A DNA stretch of 64,000 nucleotides, taken from contig CM036620.1 of NCBI GenBank assembly GCA_020746105.1, positions 2,247,118 to 2,311,117 on the forward strand. The letters run 5' to 3'. Position 1 is the stretch's first letter. Every line of letters starts with the position of its first letter. The stretch is from Trogon surrucura. Lineage: Eukaryota > Chordata > Aves > Trogoniformes > Trogonidae. Positions 13,921-27,900 of the stretch are shown piece after piece. The notes under the pieces were generated by a model. That model was not told where the DNA came from. It was given only the letters and a program-made list of their open reading frames with translations, and did not search any database. Position numbers and translations under genes: made by a program.

Positions 13921-13941
13921 AAAAAAAAAAAAAAAAAAAAA
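13921..13941. repeat. A21 homopolymer
   Basis: Twenty-one consecutive A residues. I saw no recognisable retroposed gene or SINE body directly upstream, so it may be a plain mononucleotide tract or the tail of an unrecognised old retroposon on the + strand. Confidence 0.8.
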
Positions 13942-16144
13942 GAGCATAAGATTTAATTTAGCACTTAGGTAACACGGGCATCACTTCAGCATTGCATTCC
14001 TGTTCAGCAGAGTACTCAGTAACGTACTTAATTTCATTTCTGTGGAGCATATGTCAAGGTCTTGATGAAGTGGAGAGATTGTGCAAAAGGCAGGCCAATG
14101 TGAAAGTGCAAAAATGCTCACTTTCCCTGAATTGTGCTTGTTTTCACCTCTGCCAAGGGAGTTAATAATTACAGATATAAATACAGTTAAGGGCACGGAA
14201 GAAGATCTAATGAAGTGCCTGGATTTGAGTGGATGTTGCAACACAGGTACGTTCCAGGATATGGTTAAAAGTTTTTCCATAAATCCCATTCGTTTCATTT
14301 ATAATCAGGGCAACGTTGCTGAAGTTTAGCTTGTGCCTGAAGTAACAGAACTGATTAATGGCTGTTAGTGTGAATTTCCATAATGAGTGGAGAACAGGGT
14401 CCTGAAATGTCACACCAACATAGCCTGAAAAATACATTTTTAAAATTCCTTATAAACATCAGTCTTAGTAAAAGTCAAGTATTTAATCACCTAAAATTAG
14501 CGCAGGCCTCGATGTTTGTTGTCATTCCCTAGATTTGCTTGAAAAGATCACTTTGGAGAATTATGGCAAAGACCATGTTTATTCCTTCTTTAAACACAGC
14601 TTTGCTTCTGCTGGGTAGGATTAACCGGCAGAGAACTGCGTGCCGGACAAAGTCAGAGGGGCTCTTCCCTAAAAGTATCTGAAGTGCAGTTTGGAAAAGG
14701 ACATCACTAGCATTTGAATCCAGGCTATTTGGAGTGATTTGCCAAAATCTTTTGCGTTAGGCTAATTCCTTCCTTTTAGATAGTGGAGATATATTTTAAT
14801 TTTTTTAAGATATTGAGAAGGAGAGGAAATGAGGCGCTGTGAGAAAGTGAAGGGTACCAAGCTATGACTGGTATCGTACATGGATTGAAGAACTGACAAG
14901 TTGCTTATAAGGGACATTTTGGGAGAGTGAACTAAATGTCATTAAAGAAATACTTCATCTGTCATCCTCTGGTTTTCCTCTAAAAAACCAACCACCTTCA
15001 AAGCTCCAAATGTTGGCAAAATCTTAAGGCCAAGAGTATAACGGCATACCTTCTGTGTAGTGGTGATTGGTTCCAGTTTTATTTGGGTTTTCCTTAGCAG
15101 ATTTCATTACATTTTATCACTCTGGATGGAGTGAATATCGTTAGTGTTGGTGAAGAGGATGTTGCAGCTTTTTGGTCTGTGTCGTTTATCTTTACCAAAT
15201 TGTTCAGGCTGTCAAGTAATCACTTAGCACTTACCATGACTTATTTGTAATATACTGAAATAATTGATGTCTTCTTATTGCGTAGCTATGGAGGATTTGA
15301 AAATTACATGTACATCGTCTCCCTTCCGTGTGGACAGCGGAGGAAACTATCTGCAGTTAATGAACATAAACCTCTGAAAAAAAAGGGATTGCAGATAGAG
15401 AGGGCGTGCACAGCCCTGGCCCTCAACCCGCATGACCTCGGCAGCTCACAACCTTTTGCCGTGGAACGTAATTTCTTTGGGATTTTTACTGCCACTGAAT
15501 AATTTTTTGTTTCCTTCTCTTCAAAAGGAAGAAGGCAAAATGATTAATTTTGCTTGCGACGTCGGATGTTCTGCTTGGAACACCCCTCCCACCCCGCGTA
15601 GAATGGCAGCAGGAGAAGAACGAGAAGTGCCTGGTTTGCGTCAGGAGGAACACGCCGTGCTGCTTCCACTCCCACCGCTCTCCTCAGCCTCCCACGGACA
15701 GGAAAGACACTTCTGAGCATGTGAGTATTCCAAGATCCGATAGTTAACCCCACATGACGGGCAGGTTTGGATGAAATGATACCTTTTCTGGTTCCTGTCC
15801 TTTCTTCTAGTCACTTTCCTCCACACCCTGACCGAACTTGTAGGATGGTTATATTAAAATCAGTGGAACATTTTCTCTGTTACACACTCAGCAGGCTGAG
15901 ATCTCACTGACATCTGTTTCCTTCTCATCCGTGCCAGCAAAGACCAGCATGAGTACTAGAAGACAGTCCTTGAAGGCCAAAGAAAATCATGCCCTTCTTG
16001 TATTAGTCATGGTTGTTCCTCAGAGCTACACAAGAAAGCATTTCATGTAACATAATCCTAAATTCTTTAATTCTGGGTTCGTTACTGAAACCTAGTAAAT
16101 TCTGTTTAACTAGAAGAGAATTCTTCCTTGAATAAACATGGAGA

Positions 16145-16590
16145 AAAGCATCCAGTTCTGATTTAAAGCAGAAAAAATACGAAGAATCTACAACTTCCCG
16201 TTGTAAATCTCTTGCTGTAGCTAATATCTGAGTTACAAATATATATACCTTCTTTCTAATTTGATTTTTTTGTCTGGCTACAGATTCCAGCCTCATGTTA
16301 TCTTTATCGCAAGACTACGAGTCCTTTGGCACGTGGTGTTTTCTCTTACAATTGTACATGTGTATTCCAATCTTTATATTTTTTTTTAGAAGCTGAATAG
16401 ATTGAGTCCTTGGAGTCTAATCATTGTACGACACTTTCTCCAGTTCCTGAACGGGAGCTGAGGCTTTTTTGCACACTTTCTCCTGATTTTCAGTAGACTA
16501 TGAAAAATGTGGGCATAAAAGAGAAATACAATATTCCAGTATTAGTTTCATTCAAGCTGTATAAAGGAAGAAATATCACCCCCTGGGAAG
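16145..16590 (-). mobile_element. Ancient CR1-like LINE relic (3' region, inverted)
   Basis: Read on the + strand, the sequence follows, from memory, the complement of the 3' region of old amniote CR1-family LINEs. Landmarks in the expected order are a segment on a deficient-healing-type block (about 16155-16210), a block ending in 'ttccagcctc' (about 16285), 'gctgaatagattgag' (about 16393) and 'acaatattccagta' followed by 'atcacc' (about 16528-16580). Divergence is high with small indels, so the copy is old and has no open frame. The family name and exact ends need a repeat library search. Confidence 0.6.
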
Positions 16591-19500
16591 ACAGAATTGC
16601 ATCTTCTTTGTGACTCTCAAATTAATTGAAGGTTTCTCACCACTCCAACCACTCCACTGGTCTGTCTTAGTTCCTTGGTACACATACTCTGTGCATCATT
16701 TCATAGCTGGTTTCAGTAAAACATACTTTGTCCAAGAGGCTAAATTTCTGTGTTTTGCTGAATTTTTCAACTGATCTGCATCACTTTTTGCTTGCCCTCT
16801 CCTCCTATCCTCCAGCCCAAGGTCCCAATCACTCTTCCCATGAAAGCACCTCCTTTAGCGATGACTTCTCATTGACAGCAAGGTTGGAGCCCGGTAGGGT
16901 TGCTGATACAATTTCCTGTGTGTTGTCCTTCTGCCCTCAGGGTTATTTTAACCTGTTTGATTGCTTGCTTCAAGTAACAAAACGATGTGACATCCAGGAG
17001 TCTTGAAAGCCCAAATCGCAGGCGATGGAAGGTAGCGGTGAAGTTCAAACTCTGCCCTGTGAGCTGCTCTGAGCCTAGAGCATCCCCTGCTGCTCCAACC
17101 TCGGCACTCCCGGCTGAGAAGCCCGGGCGGGGAACCACCCCGCTGTGTAGTTTGTGTTTGCTTTTGGTGTTTCCTCTTACTACTTAGGTGTTAAAAAAGA
17201 AAAAAATCAACTTTGAAACTGTCTTGGAAAAAGGATTTCATGTTATCTCACAGCAGTTCTGTTCTTTGTCTCAACTTCTGCAGCTGTTTTTCTGAAAGCC
17301 GCCTGCACAGAACAGAAGATGAAAATGTATCAAATAAAGAGGAGAGAGAATAAACTCTCTAATTATATTTGTTCGGCCTGTAATTGCCTAGTGATATTAT
17401 TTCCCCAAAGTTTGTTTTCACCGAGTACTTCCTGAAAATGCACACAGAGACAGACTTGCTCTGCTAGGGCATCAATACTGCTGGAAAATGTTAACAGCAG
17501 TTCTGAGAGTTTGTGGTTACCGCTTTTTACAGGTCCTGGTGAGATACTTTCTGGCTGGCATGGGCATTTTATGAATTAGTAAAGTAGATGTGACAGCAGT
17601 AACCCAAAACTGCAGTTTGTTCATTATGGGGAAGGTACATGGGGAAAAAAAGCCCCACACTCTAGGTATCTCACCAACACTCTCTTTTATTCCCAGGGGA
17701 AAAAAACATGTCAGTGACTCTCTTCTGCATTGAATCCTGAGACAGACGACTTCCCAAGGTATGAAAGCATGTTTCTAGTGTTGGTGTTGAGATCTACCCA
17801 TCCAATACTGTATTGTATTTTGGTTCCTTAGGTTACCTTAAAGAAACAGAGAAAAACTTCCTTTGTATTGTCTGTCAAATGTACTGCATTTACCCCACAC
17901 TACTTCCAGTGCAACATCTCGGTGATATTTTAGGTATCTGCCATTCGTTCTAATCATTTTAGGTTTCTCCAGATTCACTCTGCCCTCAATCTCTTTTTCT
18001 CTTTTATAATTTTCTAAGTCTTCTTTGTCTTTCTCTTCCCTTGCCATTTTACTTTATTTTCATTGAAAGCCATAATGCTGTTCATAATTCTGGATCTGCA
18101 CTGGTCCTCTAAGTGTGTTTGTTTTTAAGCAATTCCGGTATTTCTCGATCCGTAAAACCGAATAAACAGGTTGCCCTGTGCAACTAGATGGAAGATTAAA
18201 ATCGATGCTTTTGTTAGCTAGTTGAAGCACAAGCTTTTGCTAAATTATCCAGGATGCCTTTGCCCGACCATCTGTTTCAAACGGAAATGAATCTTTGGCT
18301 TTAATTATAGATCTCATACAAATATTATTTTTTCTTTTCTTTTCTAACCTAATCTGCCCCTTTGGAGATTGCTCGTAATCTCCCTGTCTTGTATGAAATG
18401 GGTGGGATTACCACAGTGGCTGAAGATAGTGTGATTTCATTTTTTTTGTTAGCCTTTCTGGTAATTATTTTAAATCTATTTAGGCAGTTGCTGCAAGTTG
18501 AAGCAAAAATCTGTGTTACCAAACTGTGTTTACAAATTTGCTACAAGATACCATGTTATGAGGCAGTCTAAGTACAAACATGTTAAACCATATGGAAAAT
18601 CCGCCCCGATCTTGCTAAATCGTTCCAATGTTTAATTACCCAGATCATAGAAGTGTGCACCCTCTTTCTAATTGTTTTTTTTCTAATTTCTTGGCCTAGC
18701 CCTCAGATCATATAATCATTCTTTCTGTGTTTCCCATGAAGGTATGTGTAGATTGAGACCAAACATAAAAATCTCCTACTTCAGGTGCTGTTCTCCAACA
18801 AAAAACTACTCATCTCAGCAAGGGTTTGTCATTAAAGCGCTCAGTAGTTTTGTTTTTTTTTTTTCCACAGAAAGGATGCAGTCATTCTTTTTAATTTATA
18901 TCGAATCAGGGGTGAGGAGGAGGAAGAAATTGAGGTCCCTGGGCTGGGGTGTTGGGGGAGTCATTAGTATTGGTAAAATTCTTTCTGGAGCTCCTTGCTT
19001 TTGTCTTGTAAGGGATGGGAAGGGGATCTTTCCTCTTCATTCACGCTGTCAGCAAACTGTTCTCCCTTTGGATTCTTCCAGCTGTTTGGCCAACGTGCCC
19101 TGCTCATCCAGCACAAACTTTTCTCTTCCGCCTACCCGGTCTGAATCACGGCACTGTCCTAACTTGCATCTTCTGTGGTGCAGGGCAGCAAGTCCTTTTC
19201 ATGACCGAGAAGGAGAAGAAAAACAAACCGAGTTACACTTCTTGGCACGTTTTCCTGCTCCGCTAGAGAACTTGGCCCCTGCTAGTTACTAAGAAGACCT
19301 TGAGCAAGCAGGGGAATCTTTTTCCTGCCAAGCTGTCTTCCCGAGCAGAGGCCAACGTGTAGCAACGCAGCGTGGGGATGAGTCAGTGAAAAATGGACTT
19401 GGGTAAACACTATTAACTGATGGTACAGAAATTTCAGCCGTGTCTCCGGAGACAGCTGCATTGTTTCTTCATCCAAGAGCCACTGAGATGAGGAGGTCTT

Positions 19501-22500
19501 TGAACACTCCTAATTGAAATCCTAGGGTACGTGCTGGTCTTCTCATAACTTCTACCCCTGCAAGTTTCAGTTCCCATCCCTCCTCGTCGTCAGCTGTTGC
19601 TGCATGTCATCACAGTGCAGGCCTACACGTAGCGTGGCTTATGAAAAAGAAATAGGTTAGCTCATTCTCTTCACAGCATTTCCAATTTAGAAAGGTGCCA
19701 GATTACCTTTTTATCTCCCTGAAGGCATTTTCTCTCCAGAATGACTGGAGTAACTTGTATTAAAATGTATTGTATTCAAATGGCTTCATAAAAGTCTTCA
19801 ATTAAAAGCAATAATTTTAAGAAGTAAAGATAAAAGGAAATTTAAATGGGAGATAATTCTTGGTTCGTATAGCTAGCTTTTACTGTAGTAAGTTGATGCA
19901 GGTAAGGCATACATAGGATACATGCATTAAATAATGACTTTTAATTTTTAGGAGAGAAATTTCTCCACTCTTCCCTCTCGGCCTCTTAGACTGTCCATGT
20001 CAGGCCCATTCTGAATGTACGTTTTGTGCCAGTATAATTTGTTGGTTCAGTTTTGTCGCACTGTAATTAAACCACTACACCACCTCCACTTTCTATTCTA
20101 CAGAAGGTATAGGTGTTTTGTACTAACATTGCAATAGTTTTTTCCTCCTTCCACACAGAATATAGATATACTCACGTAAGCTTTCCTTTCCTTGGGGGGA
20201 CAGATATTTGCTTTGCTCTCCTAAGGCAAAGAGACTCCCTTTGAATTCATCTTGGTAGAAGGCAGAGTATCTTCACACTCCTCCCTCCTCCCCCCTTTCT
20301 GTACTATATTCAGTGAGTAAAAACAATTCACTATGATTCATTCTCACTCCATCCCAAGCTGTGTTCATCCCTGAAAAGTACAATATTTCTTTTCGTAATT
20401 GCCATGAATACAGTGGCCGTGACTCCTTTCTCCTGTGTTTCTCGTAAAGAAGTTTAGCAGCAGCTCCTGTAAAGAATAGGCATCTGAGGATCGTGAGAGA
20501 AAACCTGGTGTTAGATCCAGAACCAGCTCTGAGCACCTCTCAGAGAATAAATATGTCAGCTCTTGGAAAGAGGAGGCCTGAATTGTTCAGCTGGATCTTG
20601 AAGTTTCTGGGCTATGAAATGCAGAATAATAGGACTAGAGAAGCAAGAGACGAAGGATAGCTACAGAGTTCTCTTCACTTCCCTGCAAAGGAAGGCCATG
20701 GCTTTACACGTTCGGGCTCTGAAAACAAAAAACACATTGGCAGCTGCACAGGTCTTCCAGTTCTTCATTTCCAAACAACAAAAGCATTCGTCTCAGTTTT
20801 TACGCCAGTAGGTGACTGCTTAAAACACATATTCTCAATCACTGTCTATGTGTATATTCAGTACAGTGAAAGATAGTTAGGCAATGAAAGATAAGCCAAG
20901 AGACTTGCAAACGGTATCGTATGGTGTTAGCAAAGTTACTCTCACGGCAAGACAAATAGTTGTATTAAGCAACCTGACCCTGGAATTTGGGCACCTTTAC
21001 TCTTCCATTCATAAATTCTGCTGAATCGATGGCACCTGAGCCTTTATCGCTCGCGTTAAGCTCTCTCTACGTATGGTCCTTAGGAAATTAAGCTTTGAAG
21101 AACCGTTTCGGGTTCGAGCTGCTCTGCTTTGGGAGGTGTGAGAAGTGTGCTCAGGCTCATTAAATCTGCAGGGCTTGGAAGCTGTTCTCGCGGTTACACC
21201 ACAGACAACTTTGTGTGTGAGACCCAAGTGCTGGAACGCTTTGGCGTGAAGCCACGGCGCGTGCAAGAGCTCAGCACCAGGCCCAGCGCCGACTCTGACA
21301 CGTCTCCTTGGTTTTCAGCTGCTGCTGAAAAGGTGCTTTTTTTTTTTTAAAAAAAAAAAACCACGTTAAAACAGATGTCCTTGGAGAAGCTGAAGCTGGA
21401 AATATTTCTCCTGTGAGCAATTGCACACACACAGAGAAGGGAGGCTGCTTTGGTGGCTTTCTCAGGAGACCAGCAACCTTTTCTAAAGGTCGTGGGGAGC
21501 AGAGCTGCCCTGCTCTTCTCTGCCTGCAGTTTTGTGGGTAAAACATGCCCCAGTGCTTGATGATGAATTCTTAAGCACATAGAGAATAAATTCCTACAGG
21601 AGTAAATTTCTCCAGGCTGAAAGGGGACAGTACTTTCTAGAAACGTGGACAAACCAGCTTATGCTGCTGGGTCACTTGAATTGCTTCCATCTATAAAGCA
21701 GAGACCTGGAAGCTGTGTGAGACCCACGACCTGTGCGCTTACGGACTTTTATCCCAGAGGTCAAGCTGCAGGTGCCAGTAAATAGCAGATAAAGTCAAAG
21801 CAACTTCTGGGCCAACTGTTGGCGGATGGCGGGGAAATCAGAAAGAAATTTGAAGTAGGAAATTATTAGTTGGCGAAGAGAGGGAAATACTCTGTTTCTT
21901 TCTAACTCCGCTTCTTCTTTGCTTTTGCATTGCTTTCATCTAGAGTGTGAAATTCCAAGTCACTGTGAAAAAGCTGCCTTAGGAATATTCTTGGCAGTAC
22001 TGCAAGCAGAAAGTACAGGAAACCTCACAAGGGAGTTTGTTCCAGCAACGCTGCCATCCACGTTTCGCAGCTGCAAGGACGTTGAAAGCAAATCTAAACA
22101 CTGTCTTTTCCCTCCTACAGAGCCTTGCTGAGGTAGAAGTACCTGGGACCAGAACAGTTTAGTTAAGTTACGCCATGATCGTAACCTGGTGAAATGAAGG
22201 GGGAAAAAATTAATCCATGAGAAAAGTTTCACAAGCCGAAAAGGGGGCAAGATCGTATCGCCCAGGTGCTGCAGAACAGACTGGCCGCCAGGCAGGAGGG
22301 AGAGATTATTAGGGGCAAACATTTTTCTGTTTATGGTAGCCACATCTGACAAATATTTCTAAGTGCAGAGCGGGCGTAGTGATGACTGTCGGGGAAAAAG
22401 GTGACTGTGCTGTCTGTCCCGTTGGCCTCCTGTGCTGTTTTGTAACCCTGCCTCTGTTTTCACGGACCACTGAAGGGTTCTTAGGATGCGCTTTTGGTAA

Positions 22501-24660
22501 TTGAGCACAGGTTGAGTTTCTGCAAGCGTCTTTAAGTAGAGAGCGTGCACATTTATGGGAGAGTTAGCCTTTCCGGTACTCTTACAGGTACCCTAACTGA
22601 GCTGCTAAGCAGAGGCCTTCAGTGCTGAAACTACCTAAGAATTTAAAGGGAATAAATGTGATTCAGAACTTTATTAGCTGATTCCACCCTCTGTTTCAAT
22701 GCAGTTTCCTTGAATGACAGGGAAACTCAGCTTTGGCTTGTATATAGTGTGCTACAGATTTCAGAGCTTCTCAGGGTGCCCCCAAAGGAAAGGTAATAAC
22801 AGACAAAGATATACTGAGAAGTATCCTGACATGATTGCTCTTCTATTTGGTTTTAATCTCAGTTTTCCTTCAGGTCTGCAATATAACTAACACTTTTAAA
22901 GTTCATTACTTTTAGAATTATTTTGCTTTTAGGCAGTAGGTGTGTTATTTCTTTATTGTTATTACTGAATTTTCCCAATTCTCTTAGCGGGTATTGACAC
23001 ATCTCTTTTTCTAATCGTGGCAACTGTAATAACCAGAGAACCCACTTGTGTGCACTTAGGAAAAATCATCAGGGAGGTGTCCTACAGTTTTAAAAAATGT
23101 ATAGCCATGCCATTGTGTATATGTGTAAACGGTGAGGCACACCGGCAAGTAGTTTAACAGTAATTTTATTCATAATTTTTAGACAGAAGTCTGACTTTTT
23201 ATTTTCTTTTATTGGAATACTACAGATTTCACTGGGCATATTAAGTGCTGACTAAAACTCCTCTGAAAATGCAAAGATTTGGCTCAGTAAATTAGGGTGC
23301 TCTACTATTAGCCGGGAAAATGGTCAATATAGTGTAATAATGCAGTAAGTGGTCACTAGGCTGGGCTAAAGTCTAGCTGGCGCAGGGTGCAGGAATTAAA
23401 ATCTGGTCTCAGCACTAAGAATAAATCACATATAGACATACAGTTTTGGTACAGCTCTGTTCCAACTTTTGAGGATACAACACTGACTCCAAAAAGGCAT
23501 CCTGGAGCCTGTCTTTCTTTTGTGGTGCCTCAGCTCCAGTTCGGTTCAGAGAGAAGTTAACTAACAGCATTCAATTGTAGCAGTGTCAGAGCCTTGTGTC
23601 AAACGGTGTGGGTAAGTCAAAATGGAATAAGAGTCATCTAATATGCTTCTGAGACAACATTTGCAAATATGTTAGAACTAAGGAAATACCTAAATGTATT
23701 CTCAAGATACTAGAGGAACAGGGGATATAATTTCATCGTGACAAATGACGTTCAAACAGAAAATACTAATCCTGTAGAAAGGGAAAGCATTAACAAATAC
23801 TTGGCTGCGCTGGAGTCCTCTTCAAACATTTTCCTGATTGTCGTGACCTTTTCTTTTTCTCACTTAGCTGATCTGCATGTTAGGAGTTACTAGTTCAATT
23901 GGGTGTAAAATCAAAACTAGAAAAACCCCCAAGTCTTTCAGAATGACTGAAGTAAAACCAGATGACAGTTACAAGATAGCCACGCTAGAACAACAATATT
24001 CATTGTTAAGGCAATAATGTACAGCAAGCTATATAGAGCACCGGGGAAAACATGGGGAAAAGGGAGTATACATTTTTTCCACTTACATTATCTTCCAAAA
24101 AAACAATCACACACACACGCTATGTTTGCAGCAAAATTGACACATGGAAAAAGAGAGGTCCTGTAAAAATTTCAGCAAGTTATTTCTTGTGCGCCCCGTG
24201 CCACCAACAGCCAGCTTTTGTTGTTAATAGCAGCTTTCTTTATACTTTTTTAATAAAGAAGTATGAAATCTTTGAATTACAGCACATTGGTCAAGCTATT
24301 ACAAAAAGAAAGGAATGTTCTGGGTAGTTGTATTGTATATAACTGAACTGATATGGCAAGGAAATCTGTGTGCTAGGGTGAAATTAAACCTACAATGTCT
24401 TTATGCCCTTCTCATTCATTTAACTTCAAACCCCGTCTCTCTTCTCTCTCCTTCAATATCTGTGCCAGGTCCTTCAGAACAAGATGCAAGAACCTACGGA
24501 GAGCTTTCCGTGCTGGCTCTGGCTGTAGTTTGCAGCAGTTGCGTCTTGGCATAATCTGTGGCATTTAATATGATAAAAACTGAATGCTCTTGATGTCTTT
24601 GTAAATGTCTAGTCTCCCCTCGTGAGTTTTGTTAAGCTGTTGTATTTGGTGACTTCTGGT
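16591..24660. other. Intergenic DNA, no gene recognised
   Basis: No recognisable gene was found. The longest unexplained open frame of the window (182 codons, 18744-19292 +) lies here but has no domain I recognise and low-complexity Phe/Ser runs. A perfect T12A12 palindrome lies at 21337-21360. The rest is ordinary AT-rich sequence without obvious repeats. Confidence 0.65.
21337..21360. repeat. T12-A12 perfect palindrome
   Basis: Twelve T followed directly by twelve A, a self-complementary 24-mer with a potential hairpin or rigid A-tract character. Confidence 0.85.
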
Positions 24661-24960
24661 AGCATCGAGTTCCACAGTTTAGTTACTATGGAGAGGTATT
24701 TTTGTATCAGTCCTGGTTTTCACACCTTTAATTTAATTGAATATCATCTTGTTCCTGGGCGGTGAGGTGCAGAGACAGAAGCTTCTGAGTCACTCTCTTT
24801 ATTTGATTTGCTTTAACATATCCATCCTGCGAGTTTCTCTTCAGAAAGCAAAACCTCCCTCTTTTCTGTCTTTGCTTATAACAGAGATTTTATAGCCCCT
24901 TAATCACTTTTGCTTCCTTATTCCTTCTGCAGCACACTCCATGATGCGAGGTACCAAGTC
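24661..24960 (-). mobile_element. Second ancient CR1-like LINE relic (inverted)
   Basis: The + strand resembles the complement of another old amniote CR1 type. Recognised landmarks in order are 'gttccacagttta' (about 24669), a block around 'ttgttcctgg' (24751), a 'gattttatag' block (about 24885) and 'aatcacttttg' (about 24902). It is diverged and has no open frame. It is a separate copy from the relic at 16145, in the same orientation. Family assignment is from memory and needs a repeat search. Confidence 0.55.
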
Positions 24961-27900
24961 CTGTACAGAAAACAATCACTTTTCCCTTATTTTACTCACT
25001 AATTTCTCATACATCCTCACATCTCTCTAATGCCTCTTCACAGCTACACATTTTTCAGAGATTTCAGTAAAGTTTACCGTGAAGTATCAGTGAAATAGGG
25101 AAAATGTTGAGCTGATTAGAAAGAGATATAATTTAATAAATGTATTCAAGATAAAAGAGACAAGCATTCATATCCACTGCATATGGTGAATGTATTCTTA
25201 ATACCGTTTGCATATGTTGCATCTAATTGAGTGCTTTTTCCTGGGAAGGTGTGAGAGTCCTAAGTTGGGAGGGGTGATGCTTTTCAGCGGAGTCACTGGT
25301 TCTTAGCAGAGGTTGGAAAGAGTTGGCCTGTCCAGGTGAAATGCTGAAACGTTTCTAGGCAGGCGAGGCATAGAAGCACTCACGAGATTGTAAACTCTGA
25401 TTCTGCATTCCTAAAATGGTCTGAGGCTTCTGTTTAATTCCTACGTCGGGGTCAAAATGCAGTTTTACACCTTTGAAAGGTTATGTTCTGCTTTCCTACA
25501 GCAATACCTTAGCACAATACAAGAGCAGGCTCTTCCTGCTGGCTTAGAAAGTCATTTTACCTACTGCAAGCGTGAAACCCCTTTGGAATAAACAGAGCTG
25601 CAAATGAGTTCTGCAGGCACTGAGCTGGGTACAAAACGCCGTGGTTACCCTTATACTTGTCCGAAGGCAGCACGGGCATCTCTCTCTTCAGTTTTGCTGA
25701 GAAACTCCTACCTACACAAACTTCCAAAATCTCCATTATTGCTCAGAAAATATCAGTACGGATGAGTAAAAGTAGTGGGTTTTTTAATAACTTGGCTGGA
25801 ATCACCGTAATGACTCTCAGCATGCAATAATATTTTCCCCTTGGAGTTTGGAGAGTAAGAGTTAAGAGAGCTCAAATCCTTTATTATTCTGGGCAGCTGT
25901 AAAGGAAAGAATTTTGCATTTGGTTGAGAGAAATTACTTGAGCATGTATTTTAAGTTGAAAGTGGCCACAAAACTGAAGTGATCTGAGCACAAACTATCA
26001 TAGTTGTTCACAAGCTTTACTATTTCCTTTAATTTGATCAAGGAAAGGGGCAAGTAATTACTAAAAAAAAAAAAACAACAAAAAAAGATATAACCCTTCC
26101 CTCCTCCAGTTTACTTTCTGTGCACTTTTAGGAAACTGATTATTGTACATTTTATTTCTAGCAAGTGAATCAAACCCTTGTGTAATTCCTGTAGTGATCT
26201 GAATACTGTGACTGCAATGTTTTCTCCCTTATTTTGGTGAGACAGCTATTGAGTTTCTGGTCATGGGGTTTTAGGCTTTCTGGTTTTCCTAGAACGGGTA
26301 CCTGAGTTATTGGAGCCTAAAGCTAAAGGGAACTTCTGCCCGTAGCGATAGAGACAACGTTCAAAAATACCTGCGGTCGAGAACAGTGTAAAAAGAGAGT
26401 AAGTGAAAGATCTCAAAAAATATCAAGAATATCAGAAGCTTACTCTCTTTCTACAAAGGGAGAGAGAATGAATATGCAAGTGGTGGCTTAAACGTCCGTT
26501 TATTTCTTTGATTTCTACGTTTAAATCAAGCACGTGTGCAAAATACTGCTTTTACTGAGACTTAAGCATGTGGGTGTCTTCACTTACGTTGGAGGCCGAG
26601 AGTGTTTTCAGAGCCTGAATGTGCTGCATTCAGCATTTGGAGAAAGGCAGTGCTTTTCCTTCCAGCCCCGAGTGATCCCAGAGATGTATTTATTTCATTC
26701 CTACTACAGCTTAAGTTTTCTTTTGATTCCTGTAATAGGAAACACGGCGATGATGATTATCTCCTGAATGAGACCCAGCAAATGGTAACAGCAGACTTGC
26801 ATTCCGTTGGGTCGTGGCTATGAAAATAGTATCCTACCTGAAATAGCAGTAATTTATGTTTTCAGACTCCGTGTTAAATTTAGCCTTTGCCCAGGCAGGT
26901 GCTTTCCGCTGGAGGCTGACAAGGTGATTTGCATTTTTTGTGCCTTTACTTTATCTCCTCCTTCCGTTATTGACATTAAAAGGGAAGGAGAGAGGGAAGA
27001 AGAGGAAACTTGGGGAAAAAAAAAATAAGAGAAAAACCAAATTTGAAGCTGTAGGGGATATAATTATACTTTCTGAGTACAGCAATTCAAATGTATAATA
27101 AATGGGGTCAAATAAAAATACATATAAAGAACCATGCCAAATACAGCGCACGCTTATTATTCTGTAGTTTTGTGTTTAAATCTCTCTGGCTTTTTCTGGG
27201 AAGCACCCCATATGCCATGATTCCTGCCAGTGACAGCTGTCATTTGTTGGTAGTTACTCCCAAATTGCTCATGGCCATCAGATAAACAAGCCTGTTCACC
27301 TGCTACGACCAGTTCTTCTCCAGTTGCCTGTTTTCCTTTATTTCAGAACCCTCTTCTCTGACCAGCACGTTCAGATACGAAACGAGGAGATTCAGCCACG
27401 ATTTGTGAAATCCTTACAGACAATGAGGTATTGACTCATCCATACATTATGCTTCTGCTTTGAAATGTATACATTCAGGAAGTGTAAACATTTAGTCTCT
27501 AAAGTATCGTCATTGTTTGCACCCAGAAGCCTTTGGAATTTTTCTGCAGGAAGATCCCTGTGTCAGACAGGGAATGGCTACAGACCAGTTAGCTTTTTCT
27601 ATCTAATCTGCCTGCGGTAGAGGGAAAATGATGATGCATAATGTTTTTTTTTTCATTACCCATCATCAATCTGTCACTTTGAAAAATAAGAAGAAGTAGT
27701 TAAATGAATTATTCTCATATTGATTCTCCTTTGCCAGATTCATTAGACTATCCTAGTCCTGCATAAAAAAGCCCAAATACCCGTCTGGGTAAAACTTGGC
27801 AGAAAAATGCACTGCCTCCACCAAATGACTCATTTATATTTAATTGTTCTAAGAGGTTTCCTCTGTAAATATTTAATAGATGATGTATATACCTAGATGA

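Larger units (their letters stand above)
11106..16144. other. Intergenic DNA, no gene recognised
   Basis: AT-rich sequence between the ARSJ 3' end and an old CR1 relic. It contains an ATT/GTT-type simple repeat at about 13221-13248, an exon-like cassette at 13255-13327 and an A21 run. Reading frames on both strands are short and overlap one another, as expected by chance. Confidence 0.7.
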
